Positions 1 to 11,600 of a stretch of DNA of 64,000 bases are shown one piece after another; position 1 is the stretch's first letter; each line of letters begins with the position of its first letter. The notes beneath the pieces are model-generated. The model saw only the letters and a program-made list of their open reading frames with translations. It was not told the DNA's origin and did not search any database. The DNA is from Anagrus nilaparvatae. Its lineage: Eukaryota > Arthropoda > Insecta > Hymenoptera > Mymaridae. Position numbers and translations under genes: made by a program. The DNA is taken from contig JAKSXM010000107.1 in the NCBI GenBank assembly GCA_022575985.1, positions 124,001 to 188,000 on the forward strand, given 5' to 3'.

Positions 1-708
1 GTTAAAGAACCTGCAGTTAAAATTTGGTTAATTTAAAATAATTTTTAATGCACCAACTAAACGTTTAAAAACGGCATAATAAATAAAAAATTTTTTTTCT
101 TACTTTTTTGATGCATTTATTGCTGTCCCTCCCCTCCTAATAAAGTAAAAATCATAAAATTTTTTACAGAGATTGAAGGATAATTTGTCATCAGATTTTT
201 TTTCACCAGAACATTCTGGGATCATTTTTCTGGAAAATATTTCAAAAATACGAGAGGTCCACAACTTTTTTTGATCGATAGTATGTTTATTCAAATTGTG
301 ACTCGATCTAGCAATGTATATTATTATTGATCGAGCGACTCGATTGAGTCTTCAAGCGAGATTCGAAAAATCAACTCGTCTTCGAGCCTTCGTAATCAAT
401 AGATAACGATAAAAAGTTACTAGATTTTTTTAGAATCAAGCGTTATATACTAACTTATACTACTTGGCATATACAGCCATTATAAAAATATTATTAATTA
501 ACTTTTTTAAAAAAAAGAAAGTGGAAAAGAGCTTTCGTTTCGGAGATAAGTGGTGGGAACACTATATGCATACTGTTCCTATAAAAATCAGCCATAAACT
601 CCATAAAATTTGTGTACTTATTTTGTAGACTAATATTAAATGTTGATACAAAAAAAAAAAACAATCAATTAATTAATACTGTCGAAATTTTTATTTGAGA
701 AAGCAGAC
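1..708. other. Left edge, no gene seen
   Basis: AT-rich sequence. Around 300-390 there is a GATCGAGCGACTCGATTGAG-type run of short CTCGA repeats. No coding frame or clear element boundary. Confidence 0.4.
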
Positions 709-1690
709 ATTTATTTAAGTTTAATAAGGTTGGAACAGATATTGAACCAAAATTAGAGTTTTATGCTTTGATGTCACCTGAATTGCACTGATTTTCAATT
801 ATGGAACAACAGTTCATTCTTTGTGGATCAAATGTATGTAAATAACTCTTGTGGACTATTTCCGGGTCCTATATCTTGGAATACAAAAGTATCTTACTTG
901 GCCAAATTAAAAACCAAGTTCAAATTCTTAGGAAAATTTTTGGCTAAAGCTATTTATGATTCAAGAATGGTAAATTAACTGATTACTTCATTTACAAATT
1001 TTTTTTGAGTCAACACAAAAACTTTTCTATCGACGGTTGTTATCAGAAGAACATACAATAAATTTAAAAGATTTAGCTTATGTAAATCTAGATCTCTATA
1101 AATACTTCTGTAAATTACAATATGTTGTAAAAAGGAAAGAAATGAATGAAAATGACCAAAATATAAGACCAAGTGAGAAAGCAGGAGCTAACGAATCTTA
1201 AAATGTTGATGGTTGTCGAATTAGTGATCTGGGACTTTATTTCAAATTACCTAGTTTTTCAAAGATCCAATTAAGAAAAGGTGGTGGTGATATCATTGTC
1301 ACAATACACAACTTAGTTCAGTACATAAAGGTAAAATATTTTTGTTACTGGCAATTAAAAAAAAAAGGAAACTTCTAAAGCATCAGATAAGGATTTAAAT
1401 CTGTATTTCCACCTGAACAGTTGCGTTTATTTTTCCCAGAAGAGGCAGTATTTTGTGGTCATACGCAAACTGGTGGAAATGGGATATTCAAACTCTTTCA
1501 GAATTTTGTATTACGGATCATGGTTACACACCAGATTCTCGTTCAATAAGATTTTTATTCCATCTTTTCTAGAAACCAGCAAGTTAAGAAAAATTTATAA
1601 TTTGCGTTTTCTATTACATTGTCTCCTTCTTTTGTAGAATCGACTTCCTATTAAATAGTTTTAAAAATTTTGGCGAAACATGGAAAAAAA
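709..1690 (+). pseudogene. Decayed HECT-domain E3 ligase copy, TRIP12/ctrip-like
   Basis: Pieces in changing frames align in order with the HECT domain of TRIP12 (fly ctrip), a ubiquitin ligase: VGTDIEPKLEFYALMSPEL near 725, LKTKFKFLGKFLAKAIYDSR near 910, DLGLYFKLPSFSKIQLRKGG near 1227, VTIHNLVQYIK near 1300, GFKSVFPPEQLRLFFPEEAV near 1393, and CITDHGYTPDSRSIRFLF near 1507. Stops and frameshifts separate them, and similarity fades before the region that would carry the catalytic Cys. No introns can be placed. It is a truncated, dead copy; the parent gene is not here. Confidence 0.72.
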
Positions 1691-1948
1691 GCCAGAATAG
1701 ACAAGAAGAAATGAAATGTATTTTTTATTTTTATATTTTTTTTTAGTCAAAATATTTATTGCCTTCTCAAAAAACAACAACAAAGCATAAAGAAAAAAAT
1801 TATTTTTGCCAATATATTTCTGTCATTGTATAGAAATTAATCTGGAATTTTTTTTAACATAATTAAATTACTCAGTCTTTAAATTTGCAGTAAAAATTTT
1901 TATATTTGCAATATTTTATACAACATAATTAATTTACCCTTGTACATA

Positions 1949-2376
1949 CAGTGGAACCTCCCACAACCGACCCTCCCGTAACCGGACCCTCCGATATCCG
2001 TATCAGTGTTCAGGATATTTTTTTTTTTTTTTAATTTTAAATTTATGAAAATTAAAATTTTATGAAAAAAAATTTTTTATAAACAAAACAATGGGCTCTT
2101 TTCATGGCCAAAAATTTATATAAAAGAAATAAATAAATAAATAAATAAATTATGGTTTTTATATTTTTGATTGTAAAAAAAAGATTAAAATATTTACTTA
2201 TATTTCCTTAGATAAATAAAGAGAAAAAAATTAAACAAAAAAAAAATCTTCTTGTTAAAATAAATATTTTTATCCTAATCATTTATTAAAAAATTGAAGT
2301 TGCTCCCGTATCTAGATAATTCTAAAATCCGGACTACTAGTGATTTTAATTGATCCGGTTATGGGAGGTTCCACTG
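1949..2376. mobile_element. pogo/Tigger-type MITE with TA duplication
   Basis: Begins CAGTGGAACCTCCCACAACC and ends with its inverse (GGTTATGGGAGGTTCCACTG), one mismatch in about 20 bp, flanked by TA on both sides. The CAGTGGAACCTC terminus and TA target are typical of pogo-like transposons. The 428-bp interior is AT-rich with no transposase. Confidence 0.85.
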
Positions 2377-2448
2377 TAATAATTATTATACACCTATATA
2401 AATATATGTATTTTATTCTGTAATATTTAAAGTAAATACGTTTAGCCT

Positions 2449-2856
2449 TTAATAAATATTTAATACTTGACTATACAACTTAAACATTTGTTGAGAATTG
2501 ATTAATTGAGCAGTAGGTTCATAAGGATCTAAATAATTAAGAGGATCTGAATGTTTAATTAAAATTAGTGGTAATGTATTATATATTTCTCTTTGTGAAA
2601 AAATTGTATCATAACGAGAAACAATCAGTATCAGAAGATGTTTATCTTGACGAGAAATTTTTATTTTTCTAGCCTCTTTGAAAAATGTATAATTTAAATT
2701 TTCACATTCTTTGATTACAATGTATTCCAACTTTTGTGCTGGATTAATAATTGTAATTAGTTGTCTTTGTGTAATATTCGTGCTACTAACAACCAATCTT
2801 TTTAAATTTATTAATAAATAATTAGATAATTTAAAATACTCTAAAATTTTGTCTAA
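2449..2856 (-). pseudogene. Orphan exon or gene remnant, leucine-rich-repeat-like
   Basis: Open from a possible acceptor (TATTTTAG/ACAAAA, 2857) to a stop, about 135 codons. The spacing of hydrophobics in LINLKRLVVSSTNITQRQLI and KLEYIVIKECENLNYTFFKE is like LRRs of F-box/LRR proteins. The tail reads PLNYLDPYEPTAQLI. No partner exons are visible, since repeats and the SoxE-A 3' end lie upstream. Family call is weak; a chance ORF is possible. Confidence 0.35.
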
Positions 2857-3222
2857 AATAATAGCTCAGAGCTTCGCTCAGTCTAAATAGGGTATCCGTT
2901 ATTTACCAAACTCAATTTTTTGCTGCTCCAAGGTTTTTAAATGAAAGTTAGTACCAAAAAATAAGATTTAATAATTAAAGCGATAAAAAAACAGACTTCT
3001 AGGGTTGCTGATATGCAAGTAATTTTCCAATTTAATTAACATGGGGAATTCGCGTTTTTTAGAAAATTTAGCTTAAAATTTTTGTACTGCCGCGAAAATC
3101 AATTCTGTTTGGTAATTTTTTTTCATTTGGAGTTATATCAAAACACCCAAATAATTAAATTGCTAAAATTAACTTACACTAAAAAAAATATGGAGCTCTA
3201 AATTTCCTTTTTTAAGCCTTAT
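2857..3222. other. AT-rich spacer, no gene seen
   Basis: Low-complexity sequence between the LRR-like ORF and the repeat complex; nothing identifiable. Confidence 0.4.
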
Positions 3223-3337
3223 TTTATTAAAATAAGATCACGGTTGGTTAGAAATTAATGATCTGAAAGCTCTGCTTCAGATTTTTTTCTTGGAATAGTC
3301 TTTACTATGATCCAAGAACCCCATGAAATTGTTTTTA
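3223..3337 (+). repeat. Left copy of a 115-bp direct repeat flanking a nested insertion
   Basis: About 90% identical by eye to 4902-5018 (AGATCACGG.TGGTTAGAA, then CTTCAGATTTTTTTCTTGGA, then AAGAACCCCATGAAAT). The pair brackets the 3331-4558 foldback and a further 340 bp. Confidence 0.8.
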
Positions 3338-4558
3338 CTCTAAAAAAAAAAACCACGTAGTTATAAACATTATTAACATTATTAACACCCTAAAACAAAG
3401 AGTTAACTCCCTGAAATTTCTGTTATCTCCTGGAATACCTTCGGGATGAAAATGAACCGTACGAGGGAAATCTGATATCCTGGAGGCTTAATTTTTAATT
3501 TTTCAACAATTTTCCGATTTTCCAATATGGCGGACCAAAAAACATGAAAATAGAAATTTTCAACATTATCTGGAGGTTTTCGAGGTCAAGAAAAACTTTT
3601 TTATTTATGAAAATTTCATTTTTTTGCCGAGCATATTTTCCAATTTTCCAAGATGGCGGCACAAAAAACATGAAAAAAGGAACTTTCTACATTACCTGGG
3701 GATTTTCGAGGTCGAGAAAAACGTTTTTATTAACAAAAAAATTAATTTTTTCGCCCCAGCATATTTTTCGGTTTTCCAAGATGGCGGACGAAAAAACATT
3801 TCAGAATAAGCTTTTTACATTACCTGGGGGTTTTCGAGGTTGAGAAAAACGTTTTCATTTACAAAAATTTTAATTTTTTAGCCCCAGCATATTTTCCGGT
3901 TTTCCAAGATGGCGGAACAAAAAACATTAAAAGCATAAATATCTATATTACCTGGGGGTTTTTAAGGAAGTAAAAAACGTTTTTATTAATTAAATTTTTT
4001 ATTTTTTGGCCCCAGCATATTTTCCGGTTTTCCAAGATGGCGGACGAAAAAACATTTCAGAATAAGCTTTTTACATTACCTGGGGGTTTTCGAGGTTGAG
4101 AAAAACATTTTTATTAATGAAATTTTTCATTTTTTGGCCCCAGCATATTTTGTTTTTTACGCCCTCAAAAACCCCCAGGTAATGTTGAAAGTTCCTTTTT
4201 TCATGTTTTTTGTTCCGCCATCTTGGGAAATCGGAAAATATGCTGGGGCTAAAAAATTAAATTTTTTGTCAATTAAAACGTTTTTCTTGACCTCGAAAAC
4301 CCCCAGGTAATGTTGAAAGTTTCTATTTTCATGTTTTTTAGTCCGCCATATTAGAAAATTGGAAAATTGTTTTGGATGAAAAATAAAAAATTTTGCCTCT
4401 AGGATATCATTTTTCCCTCGTACGCTCCATTTTCGAGATAGCAGAAATTTCAGGGAGTTAAATCCCTGATTCAGAGAGTTAACTCTCTGTTTTAGGGAGT
4501 TATAAACTCCCTGGGCCAGGGAGTATAACTACGTGTTTTTTTTTGTTTTGAGTAAAAC
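3331..4558. mobile_element. Foldback element with about 127-bp units carrying ATGGCGG motifs
   Basis: Ends are inverted: TTTTTACTC..ACGTAGTTATA at 3331-3372 against TATAACTACGTG..GAGTAAAA at 4524-4558. Next inwards, GTACGAGGGAAA and its inverse also pair. Five units in one direction place CCAA(G/T)ATGGCGG at 3522, 3648, 3776, 3904 and 4032; two inverted units carry it near 4213 and 4341. No protein is encoded; ORFs read here are translated repeats. Confidence 0.88.
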
Positions 4559-5018
4559 TGTACACCTTCCTATGAACTTTTTTATGAGAGCTTAAAAAAG
4601 GCCCAAAATGACCAATTCTTAAATTTATTTACATTTTTTTTTGCCAGATATGATAATTTAAAGTCATAGTCCCAATTTTAGGGTTTTTAAAAAAAGTCAA
4701 TTTTAATCATTATCTTTGAAAAGCAATATCTCAGAAACTATTTAATGAAAAAAGACAAGTAAAGAGTTTTTGGAACTTGTAGCTTGCAAAAAGTTTTTAA
4801 GGCCTACAGATCCCATTTTTATCAAAAATTCAAATTTCGCAAGCAATTTAAAAATTGGTCATTTGGGTAAAATTGGCAAAAATGGCCATTTGATTTACTG
4901 ACTTATTAAAAAAAGATCACGGCTGGTTAGAACTTAATGACCTGAAAGCTCTGGCACTTCAGATTTTTTTCTTGGAATAGTCTTTACTGTGATTCAAGAA
5001 CCCCATGAAATCGTTTTT
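4559..5018 (+). repeat. Module shared with the 7.5-8.4 kb hairpin, plus right direct-repeat copy
   Basis: 4600-4880 (CAATATCTCAGAAAC, GGAACTTGTAGCTTGCAAAA, TTGGTCATTTGGG) resembles 7990-8190 in the same order. 4902-5018 is the second copy of the 115-bp repeat seen at 3223. Confidence 0.6.
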
Positions 5019-5370
5019 AAAACCGAACACGTTCCTATGAACTTTTAAGGGTATTTTTATTCTTTAAAATTTTCAGAGACCAGAAAAACTTTCTTAATTC
5101 ATTTCATTTAATAATAGTAGCTTTAGTTTATATCTACCGTAATTAAATTCGCAGGATTTATAGTAATAGTGCTATTTGCTAAAAGTTGTCATATAGGATT
5201 TAGCTGTAGGTTAAAAAAATCAACCATTTTTTTGCAATAGTGAATATAAATATTTTTTTTTCAAGGTAAAAAAATAAATTGTAAAAAAAATCTGAATACA
5301 ATGAAACAACAGTAAGTACATAAAAGGATGCAGTTTAAATATTTATAAAATTAAAAAATTTTTTTACTAT
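5019..5370. other. SoxE-A 3' flank
   Basis: AT-rich sequence just downstream of the SoxE-A stop and likely its 3' UTR. AATAAAT-type hexamers on the minus strand are too common here to choose a poly(A) site. Confidence 0.4.
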
Positions 5371-5699
5371 TCAAGGGGGGTGACCAACATAATAGTTTGG
5401 AGATTGCGTCACCGAGGATGTCAAATATGGATAAAATGTACGGTTTTGAGATTCTGGTTGAAGCTGTCGGGAATACTCTTCATGGCTGCTAGCTGTATAA
5501 CCTTGAATAAAATATTGACTATGATGAGTACAATTGAAAGCTTTTGACGTTGCTGATCCATTGCTGTTTCTAGAATCTAGATATTTTTGTGATTCATACA
5601 TACTGTTTCTTGTGACATCGTAATATTTTGACTGTAGTTCAGAATACTTAAACGTACTGTCAGTGCTTTCGGAATATCGAGATAATCCAAGACCCTTAC
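5371..5699 (-). CDS. SoxE: SoxE-A exon 5: C-terminus and stop
   Basis: Acceptor TTCCAG/GTAAGG. The open frame continues from exon 4 across a 201-bp intron ([12 protein letters not shown]...) to a TGA at 5373-5371. The product is Tyr/Ser/Gln-rich and low in hydrophobic residues, as expected of a Sox activation domain. Confidence 0.85.
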
Positions 5700-8600
5700 C
5701 TGGAAAATTAAATATGATAGGTAGATGAATTTATAAAAATCTACATCTTTTTTTCAAAACTAGTATTAATCTTAAGCCACAGGTTAGGAAGAGAAAAAAA
5801 TTAAACATCATGAGTAATTTGTGAACCAGTTATAAAAAGAATAGGTCCTTTTAATATTATTTAACAATTTAAATTTCTCCCAAAATAATATTGAAGTTAC
5901 CTTGTGGCAAAGAGTATTTTGATTCTTGACAAGTTGGTCTTGTAGTGATAACATCTGTATCATATATGGTTGAAGGAACTATTCTATCGTAAGGCGTTTT
6001 GCCGATTTCAGAAGAATAAACTTGCGAATATGAACAATCGGAACTACCGGGAACTGAATTGGTATTATTTATTGAGGTTGAGCATTTAGTTGAATTCAAC
6101 AAAGAGTTTGAGCCGTCTTCTAATTTTGGTTTCCTTCGGCGTGGTTGGTACTTGAACAAAAATTGAAATAAAACTACAATTTTATTAAATTTTTCATTTT
6201 TACTTTTTTTATAAATAATTTTAGCTTGCAAATATATTTAACAGCTAATTTGACAGAAAAGATTTATCCTATAATCTGTATAAAAGTCACTAAAAGCAAA
6301 TTCTTTCTATATTTATTATGCACGGAGAAAAATGTTTTGTTTTTTTTTTTTTGCAAGGTTTGCTTTAGTGAAACGGCTAATAGTTTTAAAAACAAATAAT
6401 AATAAATTTTGAAAAATCTATAATTTTATATAATTATTATTTACTATTGTTTAAATAATTTTTTTCAAACATATAAATATGATCTAACATAAATAATACT
6501 AGTAATAGTACAAGATATCTTAATAATCGTTGGTCAATAAACATAATATATTGATAACTATAAAAAGTAAAAATGATTAAATAACTTGAACATACATAGT
6601 TTAAAAAATTTTTCACAAATTTTTTAGGAAAGGTCTCAATCCATGCTCAACCTCTTTTGTTTAAGCGTGGATCTAGCCAAAAACAAATAGTAATTAACCT
6701 CAAATAAAATATATCCTATCCTAAAAAGTACATGTCATTGATACAGTAACTATGTACATTGTTATAGCTAAAAACCTCTTCTGATTGGTTAATAAAAATG
6801 CATTGCTCAAATGTTTTTATTTTAAATTTGAAGATTTATTTATAATTTTATGAAGTTAGATTATAGCATGAATATTCTGATAAAAACAAAATTTTAAATA
6901 TAAAACCTCAAAATTTTTAGTCATATTTTTTTAGTATAAATACCAAAAATAATTTTTGAATGTTTTAATAATAAAAATTTTTTTTTATACAAAAAATGTG
7001 CGGTTAATTAAAAAAAAACGAAAAATTCAGATTCTTCGAAATTTATTATACCAAATAAAATAGTTTGTTACTCGAAAGATAAATAAAATTAATTAATTAA
7101 TTATTATTTATTTTTCAATAGCTGAAATGTTTCAAAATGTATTACACAAACAAAAAGAAAAAATAAGTAATGTTTTAACCTTAACTTCTATGGTTTTAAC
7201 AAATTTCCTAAAATTAGAACTCTCATACACTGAAAAAAAAATCCGCTTGCGGCAAGCGGAATTCCGCTTGACACTAGCGGATTTTTTTTTTTTTTATTTA
7301 AATGATTGCAAATGGATTGAAACGTAAAAATAATTTTTAAAAAATGTTTTTAAAATTATTTTTTTGCAATTAAAACTTCATAAGACTGAAAAATTGAATT
7401 TCAATTCATTTGCAATCGTTTTAACATTAAAAAACAATCATTTGCCGCAAGTGGGATTTTTTGTAAATTGCATAAAACCGGTGTCAAAATAAAGGAAAAA
7501 AGTCCGCGAGTGACATAGGCCATAGTTTTGCGTCTCAGCTATTGTACTTTTATGTTGAAACATAGCCGACTACCCTTCGTACATTCCAATTATCCTTCTG
7601 GGCCTAGAAACGCAGGGCTCAATGTTATGAAATAGGGTTTTTTGGTAATTTTTAATGAAACGCTTAAGCCTTAAAAATTAACCAAAAAACTTTTGGTTGG
7701 TCTCATTTTTTTGGTATAAGTGTCACCTTTCAAACGCCGTAAATCGCAATTTTTTATCACTAATTTTCTCAACAATGTCGCCAATTAAGGAAATGGCCAT
7801 TTTTGGCTAAAAATGGCCAATTTTTAAATTGCTGCCAAATTCGTAATTTCTGACAAAAAAGGGTTTATATATCTCAAAAAATTCTTAAAAGCTTCAAGTT
7901 TCCAAAAACTTATTACTCGTCTCAATTACTTGAGTCGTTTTTAAGAAATGATTCTTAAAAGTTAACATTAAAAATGAGCTTTTTTAAAAAATTATAAAAT
8001 TGGGACTCCGACTTCAAATTATCATATCTGCTTAACAAATAATTTAAAAAAGTAGAGTAAAGAACTTTTGGAAATTTGAAGCTTGTAGAAATATTTTGAG
8101 ACTTCTAAAACCCATTTTCGTCAAAAATTACAAATTTTGCAGGAGTTTAAAACTTGGTCATTTTTGGTTAAAAGGCATTTTCGGTTAATTGGCTATAGTG
8201 ACGAGATCATTAATGACAAAAAATTGCGGTTTACGGCATTTAAAAGGTGATACTTAAATCAAAAAATGAGACAAACCAGATGAGTTATGGTTAACTTGTG
8301 AGGTTTTAGCGTTTCATTGATAATGATCTAAAAACCCTATTCCATAACATTAAATCCTACGTTTCTAGGCCCAGAAGGCTCTTTGGAATGAACGGAGAGT
8401 AGTCGGCATGTTTTTTCAACACAATAAACTCATCCATAACCATTTGGTGTATTTTGGTGTTCCAAATGTATTGAACTCCCCTGTCAGATAAATTTTTATC
8501 AATAAATAAAGAAATAAGTAACTGATTATTTTCAAGGTTAACACGCGTTCTTAGAAATTTTTCCAAGAAAAAAATACAATAGTTGCCGATCAAATTATAA

Positions 8601-11600
8601 ACACAAAATTTTAGTCGCGTGCCCCTTTCAATAAAATGTTTTGTATTTAAAAAATTTTTTTTACATCTAAATGCATTACTATTAATAATAACTTCTAAAT
8701 ATTCATATATCTATAAAATAGATAATAAAATTTAATTAATTAGTTATGCCCCCTCTCTGATGTCACCCTAAAATACTATACGGATCTAAAACCGTGAGCC
8801 AACTTAACTTGATCTAAAAACCGAGAAAAAAAAAGAAATTTGAAGACACATTGATATGACCCGTATTTTCAGGTAGCTTGAACCTTCATAAGCCGAAATA
8901 AATCGTGAAAGAGAAATCGGCGATTGGTGCAAAAAAGATTTTTCCACTTTTATGCCAAAAACTGCCTTTCTTCGTAACTAAGCTACCCGATTTTTTAAAA
9001 ATTTTATTTCAGGGATTTTTCACGGTATTCTACAGGACAAGTTAAAACAAGTTCAAAACTAATGCAAGCAAGGATTTAGCATTGGTTTTTAAACAATATT
9101 TTGTAATTTATAAACTAGAAAACCTTTTTTATTTTTTCCTTTTTTTCAAATTCTGTGATATTACTTTTCTTGCATCTTAGGCTGTTTTTAATCTGTTTAC
9201 AAGTTATAATCGTAAATATTGATAATTTTTATTCCAAGTTGATTGTTACATATCATTTGCTTCGCCGAGCAATCGTGCTAGTGTTCACGCTAGTTTCTAA
9301 ACTACTATTTCTTCGACATCGTTAAATATTATTACACTTACCGTTTCCACACGGCATTTCGTTTCTCAGATAAGATTCACGGGTTTTCATCTTTTCCGTG
9401 TATATCCGTGTGACTTACAAATAAGCCAAACTTCTGCCGTGTCTAGCCGTATAAAAATTTGTTTTACATTTTCCGCCGTTTTTAGCCGTGTCAATATAAT
9501 AAAATGAGCTCAGCCGTGTGTAACCGTATGAAAAATGAATTTATAGTTGCAGCCGCGTGTTGAACCGTAGCACTGTTAACGGAAAGAGATCAACCGTGTC
9601 TAGCCGTATGAAAAATGAATTTCAAGGATCAACCGTGTTTAACCGTGGATTTATAAGCATACAATCGATCAACCGTGAACAACCGTATGAAAAATACTTG
9701 CCGTGTGTAACCGTATAAAAATTTAATGTATAAATACGGCCGTTAAAAAAAAAGAATTATTAAAAGTGCATAATATTGGCGCATGGGGCCTTCGGCCCCC
9801 TTATGTGCTGTCTTTCAATATTTCTGTCAATAATTTAATTTAGTTAAAATTTATTTTTACGAAAAGGGGCCGAAGGCCCTTTGAGTGAGCTAATATATAG
9901 AGTACGTACGGTTAAAAACGGCAGAAGCTATAAATTCATTTTTCATAAGGTCATAAACGGTTGAGCTGTTATTTATTGTATTAAAACGGTTAAACACGGT
10001 GGATTCTTTAAAATTATTTTTCTTACGGCTAGACACGGTTGATTCTTTAAAAGCATTTATCATACGGTTGCACACGGTAGATCTATTATATGTTTATAAA
10101 GACACGGTTAAACACGGTTGATGTTTCAAATTAATTGTTATACGGCTACTTACGGTTTACTTTTTTTTTGTTAATATTTATACGGTTAAACACGGCAGTA
10201 GTTATAAATTCATTTTTTATACGGTTACACACGGCTGAGCTTTTCCTTATGATATTGACACGGTTAAACACGGTTGATTCTTTATATAAATTTTTCATAC
10301 GGTTGGACACGGCATTCCTTTTTATTTATTTATAATGACACGGTTATACACGGTTGAAGTATTTGAATTATTTTCACACGGTTTTTTACGGTAGATATAT
10401 AATTAAACCTGCGAGTCAGACGGTTATATACGGTAATTTTGTACGGTTACATACGGAAAAGATGAAAAACCGTGAATTTTATCAGAAGAATGGAACAACC
10501 GTGTGAAAACGGTAAGTGTAAATAGACACTAATATTATGATATACTGCTAGCAACCTATTAACGTGACTAAGCTATTCAAAATTCATATAGAATTATGAA
10601 TATTTTTTTCCTAAAAGAGATAGAGTATGGAATCTTTCAAATATAGTTCTAAAAGTAGAAGCAGAAAAACTATAAATGGTTTTCTTATCCTCTATAGTCA
10701 CTTCAAAATTATTTATTTCCTCGTGTTAACTTAATTAATATACAATAATGAATATCTTTTTTACTAAATGAGATAGAACATTGAATCTTTCAGATAAAAA
10801 TCTAATCAATGAGTTGAAGCAGAAAAAATATGGTTTTCTTTTTCTTATATATAAGTTTAGTTTTTCATTAATTATATCTATCAGATAATAACTTTAAAAA
10901 ATGTTCTTCGGTATAGCGTTATATATAAAAAATAATACGTCATAAATATTTTAGACAAAAAAGAAAACTAAAAACATCATTATTAACAAATAAAAGCTAT
11001 TAAGAAATGAAAGCAAAAGCAAATCTAATTTTCTAAACTAAACAACTACCTAAATATTTTGGGTTATTATTTACATTTTATTTTAATTTATATTATTTTT
11101 GTTAATATTTTTTCCAATAGTAATTTATAATAATTATGCAATTATTTTTTTTTTTTTAAATGAGTAAATATTAATTATCTTTTGAGATTTTGAATTTTTT
11201 ATTTGGAGTTGGCAGCATTATACGTTACGCTCACGCTGTGTCCTGAGAACGTCCAATTCTGGATACTGCCTAAAATTTCTATTTTTCACTGCGCACAAAA
11301 CCCTATAATGAGCTCAAAACTGTGCCCCTCCTGCTTTAAAAGTTTAGTTGCAATTGGTAAAACAGTTTTTCATAACCACAAAAAAAACATTTTTATATTC
11401 AGTTCACCCATATGGGAAATAAATAACAACAAAATATTAATTTCCAGAGCCTAAAATATAGTCAGAGAAGCCGTTTATGGCATAATGGTTCTTTAGTTGT
11501 TATCATTGTTCACAATGCTTTTCTTATGGGAGCCAGTGCTGCCAGTCCATGTATAACATTATTCATCTCACTTGCTTCCATAAGAGAATGTAGTTGGTAT

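Noticed and set aside
3544..3843. 99-codon ORF with repeated WGFSRSRKTF
   Set aside because: Translated 127-bp repeat units of a foldback element.
9784..9880. GC-rich hairpin resembling a bacterial terminator
   Set aside because: Eukaryotic context; it is the inverted core of a foldback element.
9890..10335. ORFs on both strands in the CCGTGT element (for example repeating RLNTA)
   Set aside because: The amino-acid repeats follow directly from the DNA motif array.
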